Part shown: piece by piece, positions 42,402 through 50,415 of the stretch
Position numbering within the stretch: position 1 is the stretch's first letter
Layout of the letters: each line of letters begins with the position of its first letter
Assembly (NCBI GenBank): GCA_963714035.1
Contig: OY970224.1
Location: 558,001 to 622,000, forward strand
Direction: 5' to 3'
Source of the DNA: DATFVB01 sp963714035
GTDB taxonomy: Bacteria; Acidobacteriota; Thermoanaerobaculia; UBA5066; DATFVB01
DNA: 64,000 nt
The notes under the pieces: model-generated
Told to the model about the DNA's origin: nothing
Databases searched by the model: none
What the model saw: only the letters and a program-made list of their open reading frames with translations
Translations under genes and position numbers: made by a program

Positions 42402-43777
42402 AGAGCGGAAAGGGGACGGTCCTCCTCGTCGAGGACGAAAAGCCGGCGCTCGAGCTGCTCCGAAAGATCCTCGAGGGCGAGGGGCTGCGCGTCGTTCCCG
42501 CGGCGAATGGGCGCGAGGCGCTCGATCGGCTCGAGGAAGAGGTCGTCGACGTCGTGATCACCGATCTCGCGATGCCGGTCATGACGGGCACGGAGCTCGT
42601 GGCCCGGCTCCAGGCGCTGTCGGACCCGCCTCCCGTCATCGTCGTGACGGCCCACGGATCGAAGGAAGCGGGCCGGGAGCTCGTCAACCGGATGGGCGCC
42701 TACGACTATCTCTCGAAGCCGTTCCAGCCGGACGATCTCGTCCTCAAGATCGAGCGCGCCGTCGAGATGCGCGCGATGCGCGAGGTCAATCGCGTGCTTT
42801 CGGGCCAGCTCAAGGGGACCGTCACGCTCGACGCCCTCGTCGGCGGCTCCCCCTCCATGCAGAACCTCTTCCGCCTGGTGCTCAAGATCGCCCGGTCGAA
42901 CGCGACCGTGCTGATCCGCGGCGAGTCGGGAACCGGAAAGGAGCTGATCGCACGCGCGATCCACCGCCACAGCCGCCGCGTCGAAGGAGCGTTCTTCGCG
43001 ATCAACTGCGCCGCGATCCCGGAAACGCTGCTCGAATCGGAGCTCTTCGGTTACGAGCGCGGCGCCTTCACGGGCGCGGACCGCCGCAAGATCGGTCTCT
43101 TCGAGACCGCTTCCGGCTCGACGCTCTTCCTCGACGAGATCGGGGACCTCACGCTGCCGCTCCAGGGGAAGATCCTCCGCGCGCTCCAGGAGAAGGAGAT
43201 CCGGCGGGTCGGCGGGACGGACTCGGTTCCCGTCGACGTGCGCGTCCTCGCCGCGACCAACCGCGTCCTCGAGCAGATGATGAAGGCGGGCACCTTTCGC
43301 GAAGACCTCTACTACCGCTTGAACGTCATCCCGATCGTCATCCCGCCCCTGCGCGACCGCCGCGAGGACATCCCGGAGATCGCCGGGCGTTTTCTCAAGC
43401 GCGCCGCCGCCGAACATGGCCGGCCCGTCCCGGAGGTTTCGCCCGAGGCGATGGGCCTGCTGGTGGCGTTCGACTGGCCGGGAAACGTGCGGCAGCTCGA
43501 GTCGATCCTCGAGCGGGCGCTCCTCCTTTCCGAGAAACCGGGCGTCGACGCCGACGATCTGCCGCCCGAGATCCGGAGGCCGCGTGGAGCGGCGGCGGCC
43601 ATGCACGTCGAGATTCCCGCGGAAGGGATCGACATCGAAGAAGTCGAGCGCGCGCTGATCCTCCAGGCGATGGAGAAGGCGGACTGGGTGGTCGCCCGTG
43701 CCGCCCGTCTTCTTCGCCTTACGTACCGGACGATGCAGTATCGTCTCGAGAAGTTCGGGATCCGGAAGCCCGAATGA
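42398..43777 (+). CDS. NtrC-family sigma-54-dependent response regulator
   Basis: 459 residues: receiver domain with phospho-Asp in VVITDLAMPVMTG and Lys in YLSKPF. The AAA+ domain has Walker A GESGTGKELIARAIH, the sigma-54-contacting ELFGYERGAFTGADRR, Walker B LFLDEIGD and the arginine-finger region. A Fis-type helix-turn-helix lies at the C-terminus (RAARLLRLTYRTMQYRLEKFGI). It activates rpoN-dependent promoters; rpoN is in this window. A TGGCA-N9-GCA sigma-54-type site lies just downstream. Confidence 0.95.
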   Translation: MKSGKGTVLLVEDEKPALELLRKILEGEGLRVVPAANGREALDRLEEEVVDVVITDLAMPVMTGTELVARLQALSDPPPVIVVTAHGSKEAGRELVNRMGAYDYLSKPFQPDDLVLKIERAVEMRAMREVNRVLSGQLKGTVTLDALVGGSPSMQNLFRLVLKIARSNATVLIRGESGTGKELIARAIHRHSRRVEGAFFAINCAAIPETLLESELFGYERGAFTGADRRKIGLFETASGSTLFLDEIGDLTLPLQGKILRALQEKEIRRVGGTDSVPVDVRVLAATNRVLEQMMKAGTFREDLYYRLNVIPIVIPPLRDRREDIPEIAGRFLKRAAAEHGRPVPEVSPEAMGLLVAFDWPGNVRQLESILERALLLSEKPGVDADDLPPEIRRPRGAAAAMHVEIPAEGIDIEEVERALILQAMEKADWVVARAARLLRLTYRTMQYRLEKFGIRKPE

Positions 43778-43851
43778 CCGTTTTGGAAGAACGCCTGACC
43801 CAAATCGGGAGGGAAATCGACGGAAATGATTGAAAACGCGTTCCCCCGCCG

Positions 43852-43867
43852 TGGCATCGCCTTCGCA
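43852..43867 (+). promoter_or_regulatory. Candidate sigma-54 (-24/-12) promoter
   Basis: TGGCATCGCCTTCGCA keeps the GG and GC dinucleotides with the required 10-bp spacing and the TGGCA half of the consensus. The -12 element is TCGC and not TTGC. It lies 18 bp before the ATG of the secreted protein and directly behind the NtrC-type regulator gene. The predicted leader would be very short, which weakens the call. Confidence 0.35.
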
Positions 43868-43884
43868 GCCGGCGAGTCCGCGAG

Positions 43885-44334
43885 ATGAGCCGGCTCCCTC
43901 GCGGCGCTCCCGCGCTCCTATCGCTGCCGGCGATCGCCGCCGGTTTTCTGGCGCTCGCCGCTCCGTCCCCGGCTCCCCCGCCCCCCGCGGCGTCGTCGAC
44001 GACGTCGGTCCCCCCGGGCGCCGCGCCGCCGCACCGCCCGCGGTCGCATTTCTTCGTCGGCGAGGTCGTCGAGATCATGGGCGCCGAGAACCGGTTCTCG
44101 GTCCGGGAGACGCTTCGCGACGGATCGCCGAAAGTCACTTTCTTCACCGCCGATCCGGACACGACCGTCTCTCGGGGGAAGGAGCGGGCCGCGTTCGCCG
44201 ATCTGCGGGTCAACGATCACGTCACGATCCAGTACACCGACGCCCCGGAAGCGCGGAAGACGGTTTCCATCCGGATCACGCCGGCGAAGTCGAAGCCGGC
44301 GGCGCCGGCAGCGCCCGCGAAGCCTTCGTCCTAA
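43885..44334 (+). CDS. Secreted small protein, DUF5666/OB-like
   Basis: 149-residue protein with a signal peptide (LSLPAIAAGFLALAAPSPA), a Pro-rich linker and one beta-rich domain of about 75 residues. The domain segments are FVGEVVEIMGAENRFSVRE, ADPDTTVSRGKERAAFADLRVNDHVTIQYT and KTVSIRI. The pattern of strand pairs around 'L-x-V-x-D-x-V' recalls DUF5666 domains. A Lys/Ala/Pro tail ends it. Periplasmic; function unknown. Possibly controlled by the adjacent two-component system. Confidence 0.55.
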   Translation: MSRLPRGAPALLSLPAIAAGFLALAAPSPAPPPPAASSTTSVPPGAAPPHRPRSHFFVGEVVEIMGAENRFSVRETLRDGSPKVTFFTADPDTTVSRGKERAAFADLRVNDHVTIQYTDAPEARKTVSIRITPAKSKPAAPAAPAKPSS

Positions 44335-44392
44335 CGGGAGCCGGTTCCGAGTCGAAAGTTTCGAGTCGCGAGTCGGGCGTCCCTGACGCGGA

Positions 44393-44427
44393 ACCCGTAA
44401 CCCGCAACTCGTAACTCGTAACCGAGT
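44393..44427. repeat. 7-bp tandem repeat at the hmgA 3' end
   Basis: ACCCGTA, ACCCGCA, ACTCGTA, ACTCGTA and ACCGAGT run up to the hmgA stop codon. Related heptamers with GAGTCGA, GAGTCGC and GAGTCGG lie just before, in opposite sense (44349-44375). It matches the pattern at 9973-10007. The two opposed blocks could pair as a hairpin between the convergent genes. Confidence 0.6.
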
Positions 44428-45626
44428 TACGTGATTTCCGTCGTGGGCTTGTCGACCCGCACCTTCCACGAGTCGTGGTACCCGGCGCTCTCGATCGCGT
44501 CGGCGGCGCGCGTCCGCTCGAGCGGCAGGAAGGTGTCGATCATCACCGCGAGCTCCTTCGTCGACTTCGAGCCGATCGACGCCTCGTACGCGCCCGGATG
44601 CGGCCCGTGGTTGACGCCCGCGGGATGGAGCGAGATCGCGCCGTTGCCCACGCCTCGCCGGCTCGTGAAGTTCCCCTCGACGTAGAAGATCACCTCGTCG
44701 CAGTCCACGGAAGAATGCGGATACGGGCACGGAATCGCGTTCTCGTGGGTGTCGGTCATCCTGGGGACGAACGAGCAGATCACCGCGCCCCCCGTCGCAA
44801 ACGTGATGTGGATCGTCGGCGGCAGGTGGATGAGCCCCGTCTTCGCCTGGAACTTCGAGATCGGGAACGCGACCGGATAGGCGAACCCGTCCCATCCGAC
44901 GACGTCCAGCGGCGAGGCCGGAAGCGTCCGCCGGGACCACGCGTCTCGCCTCTTGGCGAAGATCTCGCGCGGGGCCGACTCGGCTTCCGCGCGCGGCTCG
45001 AGCACCGGGCGGACGAAGTCGCGATGCGTGTACGCCGCGTCCATCTTGAGCTGGCCGGCGTCGTTGCGGAACTGTTCGGGAACGTGGAAGCCGCGGCGGC
45101 ACTCGATCCCGAACAGGAGATTGTCCGGCCCGTCGAACAGGAAGCGGTGGGGGCACCCTTTCGGAACCACGACGTAGTCGTGCGCCCGGAACGGAAGGCG
45201 TCCGAACGTCGACTGGACGGCGCCGGATCCCCGCTCCACGAAAAAGAGATCGTCGCCGTCTCCGTTGACGAAAAATGCGTCGTCGGAGAGAGACGGGCGC
45301 GCCACCGAGATCCCGACGTCCGGATTGTGGAGCAGCGGTACCCGCGCGTCGATCATCGCTCCCCCGGCGGGCGCGGCGTGCGCATCGAAGAGCCGCCGCT
45401 TCAGGGGCTCCCCTTCGCGGCCGGAGGGCTCCCAGCGGAAGCCGCGCTCCGTCGCCTCGCACGTCAGCTCGTCCGTCGGCGCGCGGCGGTGATACAGGAT
45501 GGAGTACGGCCCGTCGAAACCGAGGCGCGTGAAGCACTCCTCGTAGAGGAGGGCTCCGCCGTCGGGGTCGCGGAACACGGTGTGCGGCTTCTCGGGGAGC
45601 GTCCCCTGCGTCCAGCGGTCGATCAC
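44427..45626 (-). CDS. hmgA: Homogentisate 1,2-dioxygenase
   Basis: Opens the ring of homogentisate to maleylacetoacetate in tyrosine/phenylalanine breakdown. The 399-residue cupin protein has YHRRAPTDELTCEA, PHRFLFDGPDNLLFGIE, the Fe-site region SSVDCDEVIFYVEGNFTSRRGVG with Glu, and HPAGVNHGPHPGAYEASIG with His ligands. GTG start at 45626 is the first in the conserved N-terminus. It is slightly shorter than eukaryotic enzymes, as expected for this bacterial branch. hppD, the preceding pathway step, is 2.3 kb away. Confidence 0.93.
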   Translation of the reverse strand: MIDRWTQGTLPEKPHTVFRDPDGGALLYEECFTRLGFDGPYSILYHRRAPTDELTCEATERGFRWEPSGREGEPLKRRLFDAHAAPAGGAMIDARVPLLHNPDVGISVARPSLSDDAFFVNGDGDDLFFVERGSGAVQSTFGRLPFRAHDYVVVPKGCPHRFLFDGPDNLLFGIECRRGFHVPEQFRNDAGQLKMDAAYTHRDFVRPVLEPRAEAESAPREIFAKRRDAWSRRTLPASPLDVVGWDGFAYPVAFPISKFQAKTGLIHLPPTIHITFATGGAVICSFVPRMTDTHENAIPCPYPHSSVDCDEVIFYVEGNFTSRRGVGNGAISLHPAGVNHGPHPGAYEASIGSKSTKELAVMIDTFLPLERTRAADAIESAGYHDSWKVRVDKPTTEIT

Positions 45627-45669
45627 CCGACGATTCTATCGCTCGGTTCGGGAGAGTAAGATCCGCGCC

Positions 45670-46875
45670 ATGAAGATCCTCGTCGCGGACAAATTCGAGA
45701 AATCGGGGCTGGACGGGCTCGCCGGAACGGGCGCCGCCGTCCTCTTCGAGCCGGATCTCAAGGACGAGGCGCTCGGCGCGAGGCTGTCGGAGAGCGGCGC
45801 CGACGTCCTGATCGTCCGCTCGACGAAGGTCACGGCCGGGGTCCTCGAGAGAGCGCGCGGCCTCGCTCTCGTGATCCGCGCCGGCGCGGGCGTCAACACG
45901 ATCGACCTCGCCGCGGCTTCGCGGCAGGGAGTGTTCGTCGCGAACTGTCCCGGAAAGAACGGCATCGCGGTCGCCGAGCTCGCGATGGGGCTCGTCCTCG
46001 CGCTCGATCGCCGGATTCCCGAGAACGCCGAAGCGCTCCGCCGCGGCGAATGGAACAAGAAGGAGTTCTCGAAGGCGAAGGGGATCTTCGGCCGGACGCT
46101 CGGCATCGCGGGAACCGGGACGATCGGGCGGGAGGTCGCCGCGCGGGCGCGCGCCTTCGGAATGGAGGTCCTCGGGTGGAGCCGCTCGCTGACCGACGGG
46201 AAGGCGGAGGCCCTCGGAATCGAGCGCGTTCCCGCGGTTCTCGATCTCGCCCGGCGCTGCGACGTCGTTTCGGTCCACCTCGCGGCCGCGCCCGAGACGA
46301 AAGGGCTCTTCGGGGCGGAGTTCTTCGCCGCGATGCGCCCGGGGTCGTTCTTCGTCAACACCGCCCGGGCCGACGTGGTCGACGCCGCGGCGCTGCTCGA
46401 GGCGCTCGACCGGGGGATCCGCGCGGGGCTCGACGTCTTCCCGAAGGAGCCCGCCGAGTCGAAGGCGCCCTTCGACGACGCGCTCGCGCGGCACCCGAAC
46501 GTCGTCGGCACCCACCACATCGGCGCCTCGACGGATCAGGCGCAGGAGGCGATCGCCGCCGAGACCGTGCGCATCGTCCGGACCTACCTCGAGACCGGAA
46601 AGGTCGACAACGTCGTCAACGTCGCGCGCCGCCCCCCCGCGACGCATCTCCTCGTCGTTCGTCACCGGGATCGCGTCGGCGTCCTCGCGCACGTGCTCGC
46701 GGCGCTGAAGGGCGACGGGATCTCGGTCCAGGGAATGGAGAACACGGTCTTCGAAGGGGCCGAGGCCGCCTGCGCCCGGATCGAGCTCGACAAGGAACCG
46801 CGCGCGGGCACTCTGGAGACGATCCTTATCGGGAGCGCGGACATCTATTCGGCGACCGTGACGCCGCTCCGCTGA
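45670..46875 (+). CDS. serA: D-3-phosphoglycerate dehydrogenase
   Basis: First step of serine synthesis from 3-phosphoglycerate. The 401-residue protein has VLIVRSTKVTAGVL, RAGAGVNTIDLAAAS, the NAD site LGIAGTGTIGREVAARARAFGMEV, and LLEALDRGIRAGLDVFPKEP. The catalytic His is in VVGTHHIGASTDQAQ. A C-terminal ACT-type domain (HLLVVRHRDRVGVLAHVLAAL) could sense serine. The usual GAGxGxxN site reads GTGTIG. ATG 45670 is preferred over a start 30 codons upstream that enters hmgA's divergent promoter region. Confidence 0.88.
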   Translation: MKILVADKFEKSGLDGLAGTGAAVLFEPDLKDEALGARLSESGADVLIVRSTKVTAGVLERARGLALVIRAGAGVNTIDLAAASRQGVFVANCPGKNGIAVAELAMGLVLALDRRIPENAEALRRGEWNKKEFSKAKGIFGRTLGIAGTGTIGREVAARARAFGMEVLGWSRSLTDGKAEALGIERVPAVLDLARRCDVVSVHLAAAPETKGLFGAEFFAAMRPGSFFVNTARADVVDAAALLEALDRGIRAGLDVFPKEPAESKAPFDDALARHPNVVGTHHIGASTDQAQEAIAAETVRIVRTYLETGKVDNVVNVARRPPATHLLVVRHRDRVGVLAHVLAALKGDGISVQGMENTVFEGAEAACARIELDKEPRAGTLETILIGSADIYSATVTPLR

Positions 46876-47639
46876 AGACCGCTCTCGCATTCCTTCTGGG
46901 CCTCGCCGCGGGCGCGGCGACCGCCGAGGAAGCCGATCCCCACGCCGTCCAGCCCGAGCGGCCGACCGTCGCGACGCACGCCTACAGCGTGGCGCCGGGA
47001 TATCTCGAGACCGAGGTCGGACTCGAATTCGACCGCGAGCCGGACGGGGCTTCGGCGTTCCTGGCCCCGGTGGTCGCCAAGATCGGGCTCGCGCCCCGCG
47101 TCCAGCTCACCCTTTCCGCGCCGGTCGTTCGGGCTCCGGGCGAGTCGGCGGGCCTCGGAGACGCCGTCGTCGGGATCAAGTGGAGGATCGGCCCAACGAC
47201 GCCGCTCCTCGGCGACTTCGCCCTGCTTCCCTCGCTGAAGCTTCCGACGGGCTCGGCCGGAAGGGGCACGGGCACGGACTCGACCGACGTCTCGCTCCTC
47301 GCGATCTCGAGCCGGAAGCTGGGCTCCGTCTCGCTCGATCTGAACGCGGGCTACTCCCGGCGATCGAACGGGGTCGCCGCTCCGCGGAACGCCACACTCT
47401 GGGCCGCCGCGTCGTCGGGACCGCTCTCCGGAAGGTTCGGCTGGAACCTGGAGATGTTTGGATTTCCCGGAACGGGCGGTCTATCGGGTGAACGGCCCGT
47501 CGTCGGGGTCACGGCCGGTCCGACCTGGCAGCCGCGCCCCTGGATCGCGTTCGACGCGGGCGCCATCCTGCGCGTTTCCGGGCCGCAGCCGAATGCCGCC
47601 TATGCGGGGCTGACCTGGAACGTCGGACGAATCTGGTAG
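46872..47639 (+). CDS. Outer-membrane beta-barrel protein (phenol MetA-like)
   Basis: 255-residue protein with a signal peptide and alternating beta strands ending in aromatic W (LTWNVGRIW), the mark of an outer-membrane barrel. Blocks such as GYLETEVGLEFDREPD and VGIKWRIGPTTPLLGDFALLPSLKLPTG resemble the MetA-pathway phenol-degradation/transporter family. No ATG, GTG or TTG exists before the signal peptide. The only workable start is CTG 46872, which gives MKTALAFLLGLAAGAATAEE and makes the same 4-bp overlap (CTGA) with serA as other junctions here. Located between hmgA and hppD, it may admit aromatic substrates; that is inference. Confidence 0.72.
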   Translation: MKTALAFLLGLAAGAATAEEADPHAVQPERPTVATHAYSVAPGYLETEVGLEFDREPDGASAFLAPVVAKIGLAPRVQLTLSAPVVRAPGESAGLGDAVVGIKWRIGPTTPLLGDFALLPSLKLPTGSAGRGTGTDSTDVSLLAISSRKLGSVSLDLNAGYSRRSNGVAAPRNATLWAAASSGPLSGRFGWNLEMFGFPGTGGLSGERPVVGVTAGPTWQPRPWIAFDAGAILRVSGPQPNAAYAGLTWNVGRIW

Positions 47640-47669
47640 AGGCGCGCCGATACATCGAACGAATACGGG

Positions 47670-47878
47670 CGTGCCGCCCGCGGTCGAGGCCTCTTGCCCC
47701 AGCCGCGGAGGGCAGATCGCGGAAAGTGTGAGCGCAAAGCGCTCTCTCCTGAGCGGAGCGAAGGACCTGGCAACCGGGGCAGATCCTTCGTCGCTTCGCT
47801 CCTCAGGATGACACGCTCCGGAGGTCCGCGATCTGGGAGGCCGAGCGGTTCCAGCGGAGCGTGGCGCGAGGCCGACGT
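47670..47878. repeat. Nested palindromic intergenic repeat, copy R2
   Basis: Fills the gap between the convergent barrel-protein gene and hppD. The outer pair CAGATCGCGGA (47713-47723)/TCCGCGATCTG (47825-47835) is perfect over 11 bp. Inside is the long TCCTGAG...CTCAGGA hairpin (about 47748-47808). Orientation is opposite to copy R1. Outer-stem bases differ from R1 but keep pairing, which suggests a conserved folded structure. Confidence 0.75.
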
Positions 47879-49072
47879 TCACCCGACAGGGCGGGTCTCC
47901 ATCTCAACCTCGGCCTCCGTCACGTTGTGGTGCTCCTGCTCGATCGCCTCGAACAGCGTGCGGAAGTTGCCGTAGCCGAAGCCGGGGTCCCCCTCGCGCT
48001 GGATGACTTCGTAGAAGAACGGGCCCGCCTTCGGATCGCTCCAGAGCTGGTGGCCGTCCTTCAGAAAGATCTGCAGGAGGTATTTCTCGTCCTCGCCGTC
48101 GACGAGGATGTTCAGCCGCCGAAGGTCGTCGAGCGGTTCCCGGACGCGCGAGACGTGCTTCTCCGAGAGCCAGCGCGTGATGTTGTCGTAGTACGTGTTC
48201 GGCGCGTCGAGGAACTTCACGCCGCGGTGGCGCATCTCGTCGACGACGGGGATGATCTCCGGAACCCGGAGCGCGATGTGCTGGACTCCCGGCCCCCGGT
48301 TCTCCTCCGTGAAGATGTTGACCTGCGACTCCCGGAAGAACGGCTTGAGGGGCTCGTTCGTCGCGAACTTGAGCTCCGAGGAGGGGTCCCACATCACGAT
48401 CGACTTGAGCCCCGACCCGTGCTCTCCCCCCTTCTTGACGTCCTCCGTATGGAACTGGATGTTCCAGTACTCGTCGAATCCCAGCACTTCGCGGTACCAG
48501 AGGACCACGGGCGCCATCGTGAGGGCGTTGGACGTGACGTGATCGAGGATCTCGAAGCCGAGCCGGTTCCGCGGCGCCTTCGAGGAGTCGTCCACCGGAA
48601 GCTCTTCGAACTCCGGCGCGAACGGGCGGAAGCCCTGGCGTTCGACGAAGCGGTACGCGAGATCGCCGAGCGGCGTCGCGATCAGGAATCGACGGTAGGT
48701 GCCCCCGTCCTCGTCGCGATACGTCTCGATGTCCGAAAGGAAGGTCGCTCCCCGCGGGGAGAGGAAATCCCACGTCTGCTCGATGTTCTTCACGCGGAAC
48801 GAAATGGAGGAAACCCCGTCGGGATGGCGGCTGAGGTAGTTCGCCGCCCGTCCGCGGTCGGAGAGCGGGGTCGAGACGACGACCCGGATGTCGCCGGCCG
48901 AGTAGACGTTCGAATGCTGGGCGCTGCGCTCGGTCAGGTCCTTGTTGGACCGCGCCACGAGCGGCCAGTCGAGCAGCTTCGTGTAGAACTCGTGGCTCCG
49001 CTCGAGGTCGGAAACCAGGAAATGGAAAGAGTCGAAACCGAGCAGGCCGAGACCGGCGGATTCGTTCGTCAT
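47879..49072 (-). CDS. hppD: 4-hydroxyphenylpyruvate dioxygenase
   Basis: Converts 4-hydroxyphenylpyruvate to homogentisate in tyrosine breakdown. The 397-residue protein is a two-domain vicinal-oxygen-chelate fold. The iron ligands are His in EILDHVTSN, His in GPGVQHIALRV and Glu in FFYEVIQREGDPGFGYGNF. Together with hmgA it makes two successive pathway steps; later steps (maleylacetoacetate isomerase, fumarylacetoacetase) are not in the window. Confidence 0.94.
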   Translation of the reverse strand: MTNESAGLGLLGFDSFHFLVSDLERSHEFYTKLLDWPLVARSNKDLTERSAQHSNVYSAGDIRVVVSTPLSDRGRAANYLSRHPDGVSSISFRVKNIEQTWDFLSPRGATFLSDIETYRDEDGGTYRRFLIATPLGDLAYRFVERQGFRPFAPEFEELPVDDSSKAPRNRLGFEILDHVTSNALTMAPVVLWYREVLGFDEYWNIQFHTEDVKKGGEHGSGLKSIVMWDPSSELKFATNEPLKPFFRESQVNIFTEENRGPGVQHIALRVPEIIPVVDEMRHRGVKFLDAPNTYYDNITRWLSEKHVSRVREPLDDLRRLNILVDGEDEKYLLQIFLKDGHQLWSDPKAGPFFYEVIQREGDPGFGYGNFRTLFEAIEQEHHNVTEAEVEMETRPVG

Positions 49073-49120
49073 TCCTCAAATTTAACTCTCCGCCGCGGGG
49101 CGGTCAACGGCGTGGCGTTC

Positions 49121-49186
49121 CTCACGGCGTTCCGCGCCATCCCTCACGGCGTTCCACGCCGCCCTCCCGCAGCGTTCCGCGCCGTC
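49121..49186. repeat. 22-bp tandem repeat, three copies
   Basis: Units 49121-49142, 49143-49164 and 49165-49186 share the core CTCACGGCGTTCCGCGCC with small differences, and partial copies flank them. Each unit contains a small GGCG...CGCC hairpin. It occupies the space between the hppD start and the anti-sigma stop. There are no unique spacers, so it is not a CRISPR array. Confidence 0.65.
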
Positions 49187-49188
49187 TG

Positions 49189-49827
49189 TCACCGCGTCTC
49201 CCGGCGCCCTCCCGAGGCGAGGACGAAGGCCTGGTCGGAGCGGCTCCAGGCGAGAAGCGTGATCCCGGATTTCGGATCGTGGAACGTCTTTCCGGCGATC
49301 CACCCCCGCCGGGAATCGATCCCGAGATCGCTTACGCGGGCCGTGATCACGGTCACGGGCCCGGAGGCCCGTTCCCAGGCGAGGACCGCCGTCGGCGCCC
49401 CCGCGGCCGCGACGATCGCCGCGCATTCGTCGGCGCCCCCGGCGGAGGACGGCGGGGGCGCCTCGAGCCCGGACTCCGCGCACACCCATTGGCGGATGCG
49501 TTCGGCCGAGGCGTCGCAGAGGTCGAACCCGAATGCCCCCGCGAGGCGTTCGCGATGGATCCGCAGCGCGGCCTGGACGAGCCGGGGCGCCGCCGGCGTC
49601 GAGCGCGGCGAGGCGGCGCGGCGAATCCCGAATGCCAGAAGGACGGCCGCCGCCGCGGCCAGGACGGGGAAGGCGATGCCGCGCGGCCGCCGGAGCGGCG
49701 TCTCCAGCCGGCGCTCGATCGCCTCCCAGGTATCGGGGGGCGCTGGGAAGCGCGGCGGGTCGGCGAGCGCGCGGTCCACCGCGCCCGCGGCCCCATCGCC
49801 GGCGGCGGACGGGATTCTCTCGATCAT
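49189..49827 (-). CDS. Putative membrane anti-sigma factor
   Basis: 212-residue protein co-translated (ATGA overlap) after the ECF sigma gene. The cytoplasmic N-terminus of about 50 residues (PDTWEAIERRLETPLRR) is followed by one membrane helix (about 55-73) and a periplasmic domain of about 135 residues. That domain has cysteines in FDLCDAS, WVCAESG and DECAAIV. The classic HxxxCxxC zinc anti-sigma motif is absent. The assignment rests on gene order and topology; the periplasmic domain has no family I recognise. Confidence 0.65.
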   Translation of the reverse strand: MIERIPSAAGDGAAGAVDRALADPPRFPAPPDTWEAIERRLETPLRRPRGIAFPVLAAAAAVLLAFGIRRAASPRSTPAAPRLVQAALRIHRERLAGAFGFDLCDASAERIRQWVCAESGLEAPPPSSAGGADECAAIVAAAGAPTAVLAWERASGPVTVITARVSDLGIDSRRGWIAGKTFHDPKSGITLLAWSRSDQAFVLASGGRRETR

Positions 49828-50411
49828 GACCGAACCTCTCTTCTGAGGGGGGCGAGCGCCCGGGCGAGCTCCGCGCGCGCGCGATTCAGACGTGACGCGA
49901 CGGTCCCCGCCCGCAGGCCGAGAACGCGCCCGATCTCTTCGTACGACAACTCTTCCACGTACCGCAGCACCACCGGGACCCGGAGTCGCCCCGGCAGGCG
50001 CGCCACCGCTTCCCACACGCGATCGCGTTCCTGTCGATCCGAGAGCTCCTGCTCCGGGGCCGACTCCGCCACGATTCCGGAAAATCCGTCCTCCCACGGA
50101 ACGTGTCGCCGCGCGCGGCGCATTTCGTCCCGGCAGCAGTTGACGGCGATGCGATGGAGCCAGGTCTCGAACCGCGCCTCTCCCCGGAATTTCGGAAGCG
50201 CCCGGAAGACCTTCACGAAGACCTGCTGCACGATCTCCGCCGCGGCCGTCTCGCTCCGCGTCAGATGCATCGCGAGCGTGAAGACGCGGTCGCGATGGGC
50301 CTCGACGAGCCCCCGGAACGCTTCGCGGTCCCCCGCGCGGCAGGCGGCGATGAGGGAGGGGGCGTCGATGGCCCCCTCCCGGGGTTCGGCGGGACGCGCT
50401 TCGAACGTCAT
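49824..50411 (-). CDS. ECF-type RNA polymerase sigma-70 factor
   Basis: 195-residue sigma factor with region 2 (FRGLVEAHRDRVFTLAMHLTR, ETAAAEIVQQVFVKVFRAL, FETWLHRIAVNCCRDEMRR) and region 4 (RLRVPVVLRYVEELSYEEIGRVLGLRAGTVASRLNRARAEL). Regions 1 and 3 are missing, as in ECF sigmas. Activity is probably held by the overlapping membrane protein gene. The target regulon cannot be read from the sequence. Confidence 0.93.
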   Translation of the reverse strand: MTFEARPAEPREGAIDAPSLIAACRAGDREAFRGLVEAHRDRVFTLAMHLTRSETAAAEIVQQVFVKVFRALPKFRGEARFETWLHRIAVNCCRDEMRRARRHVPWEDGFSGIVAESAPEQELSDRQERDRVWEAVARLPGRLRVPVVLRYVEELSYEEIGRVLGLRAGTVASRLNRARAELARALAPLRREVRS

Positions 50412-50415
50412 CCGT

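Noticed and set aside
49121..49186. Possible CRISPR array
   Set aside because: The 22-bp units are directly adjacent with no spacers, and no cas gene is present.
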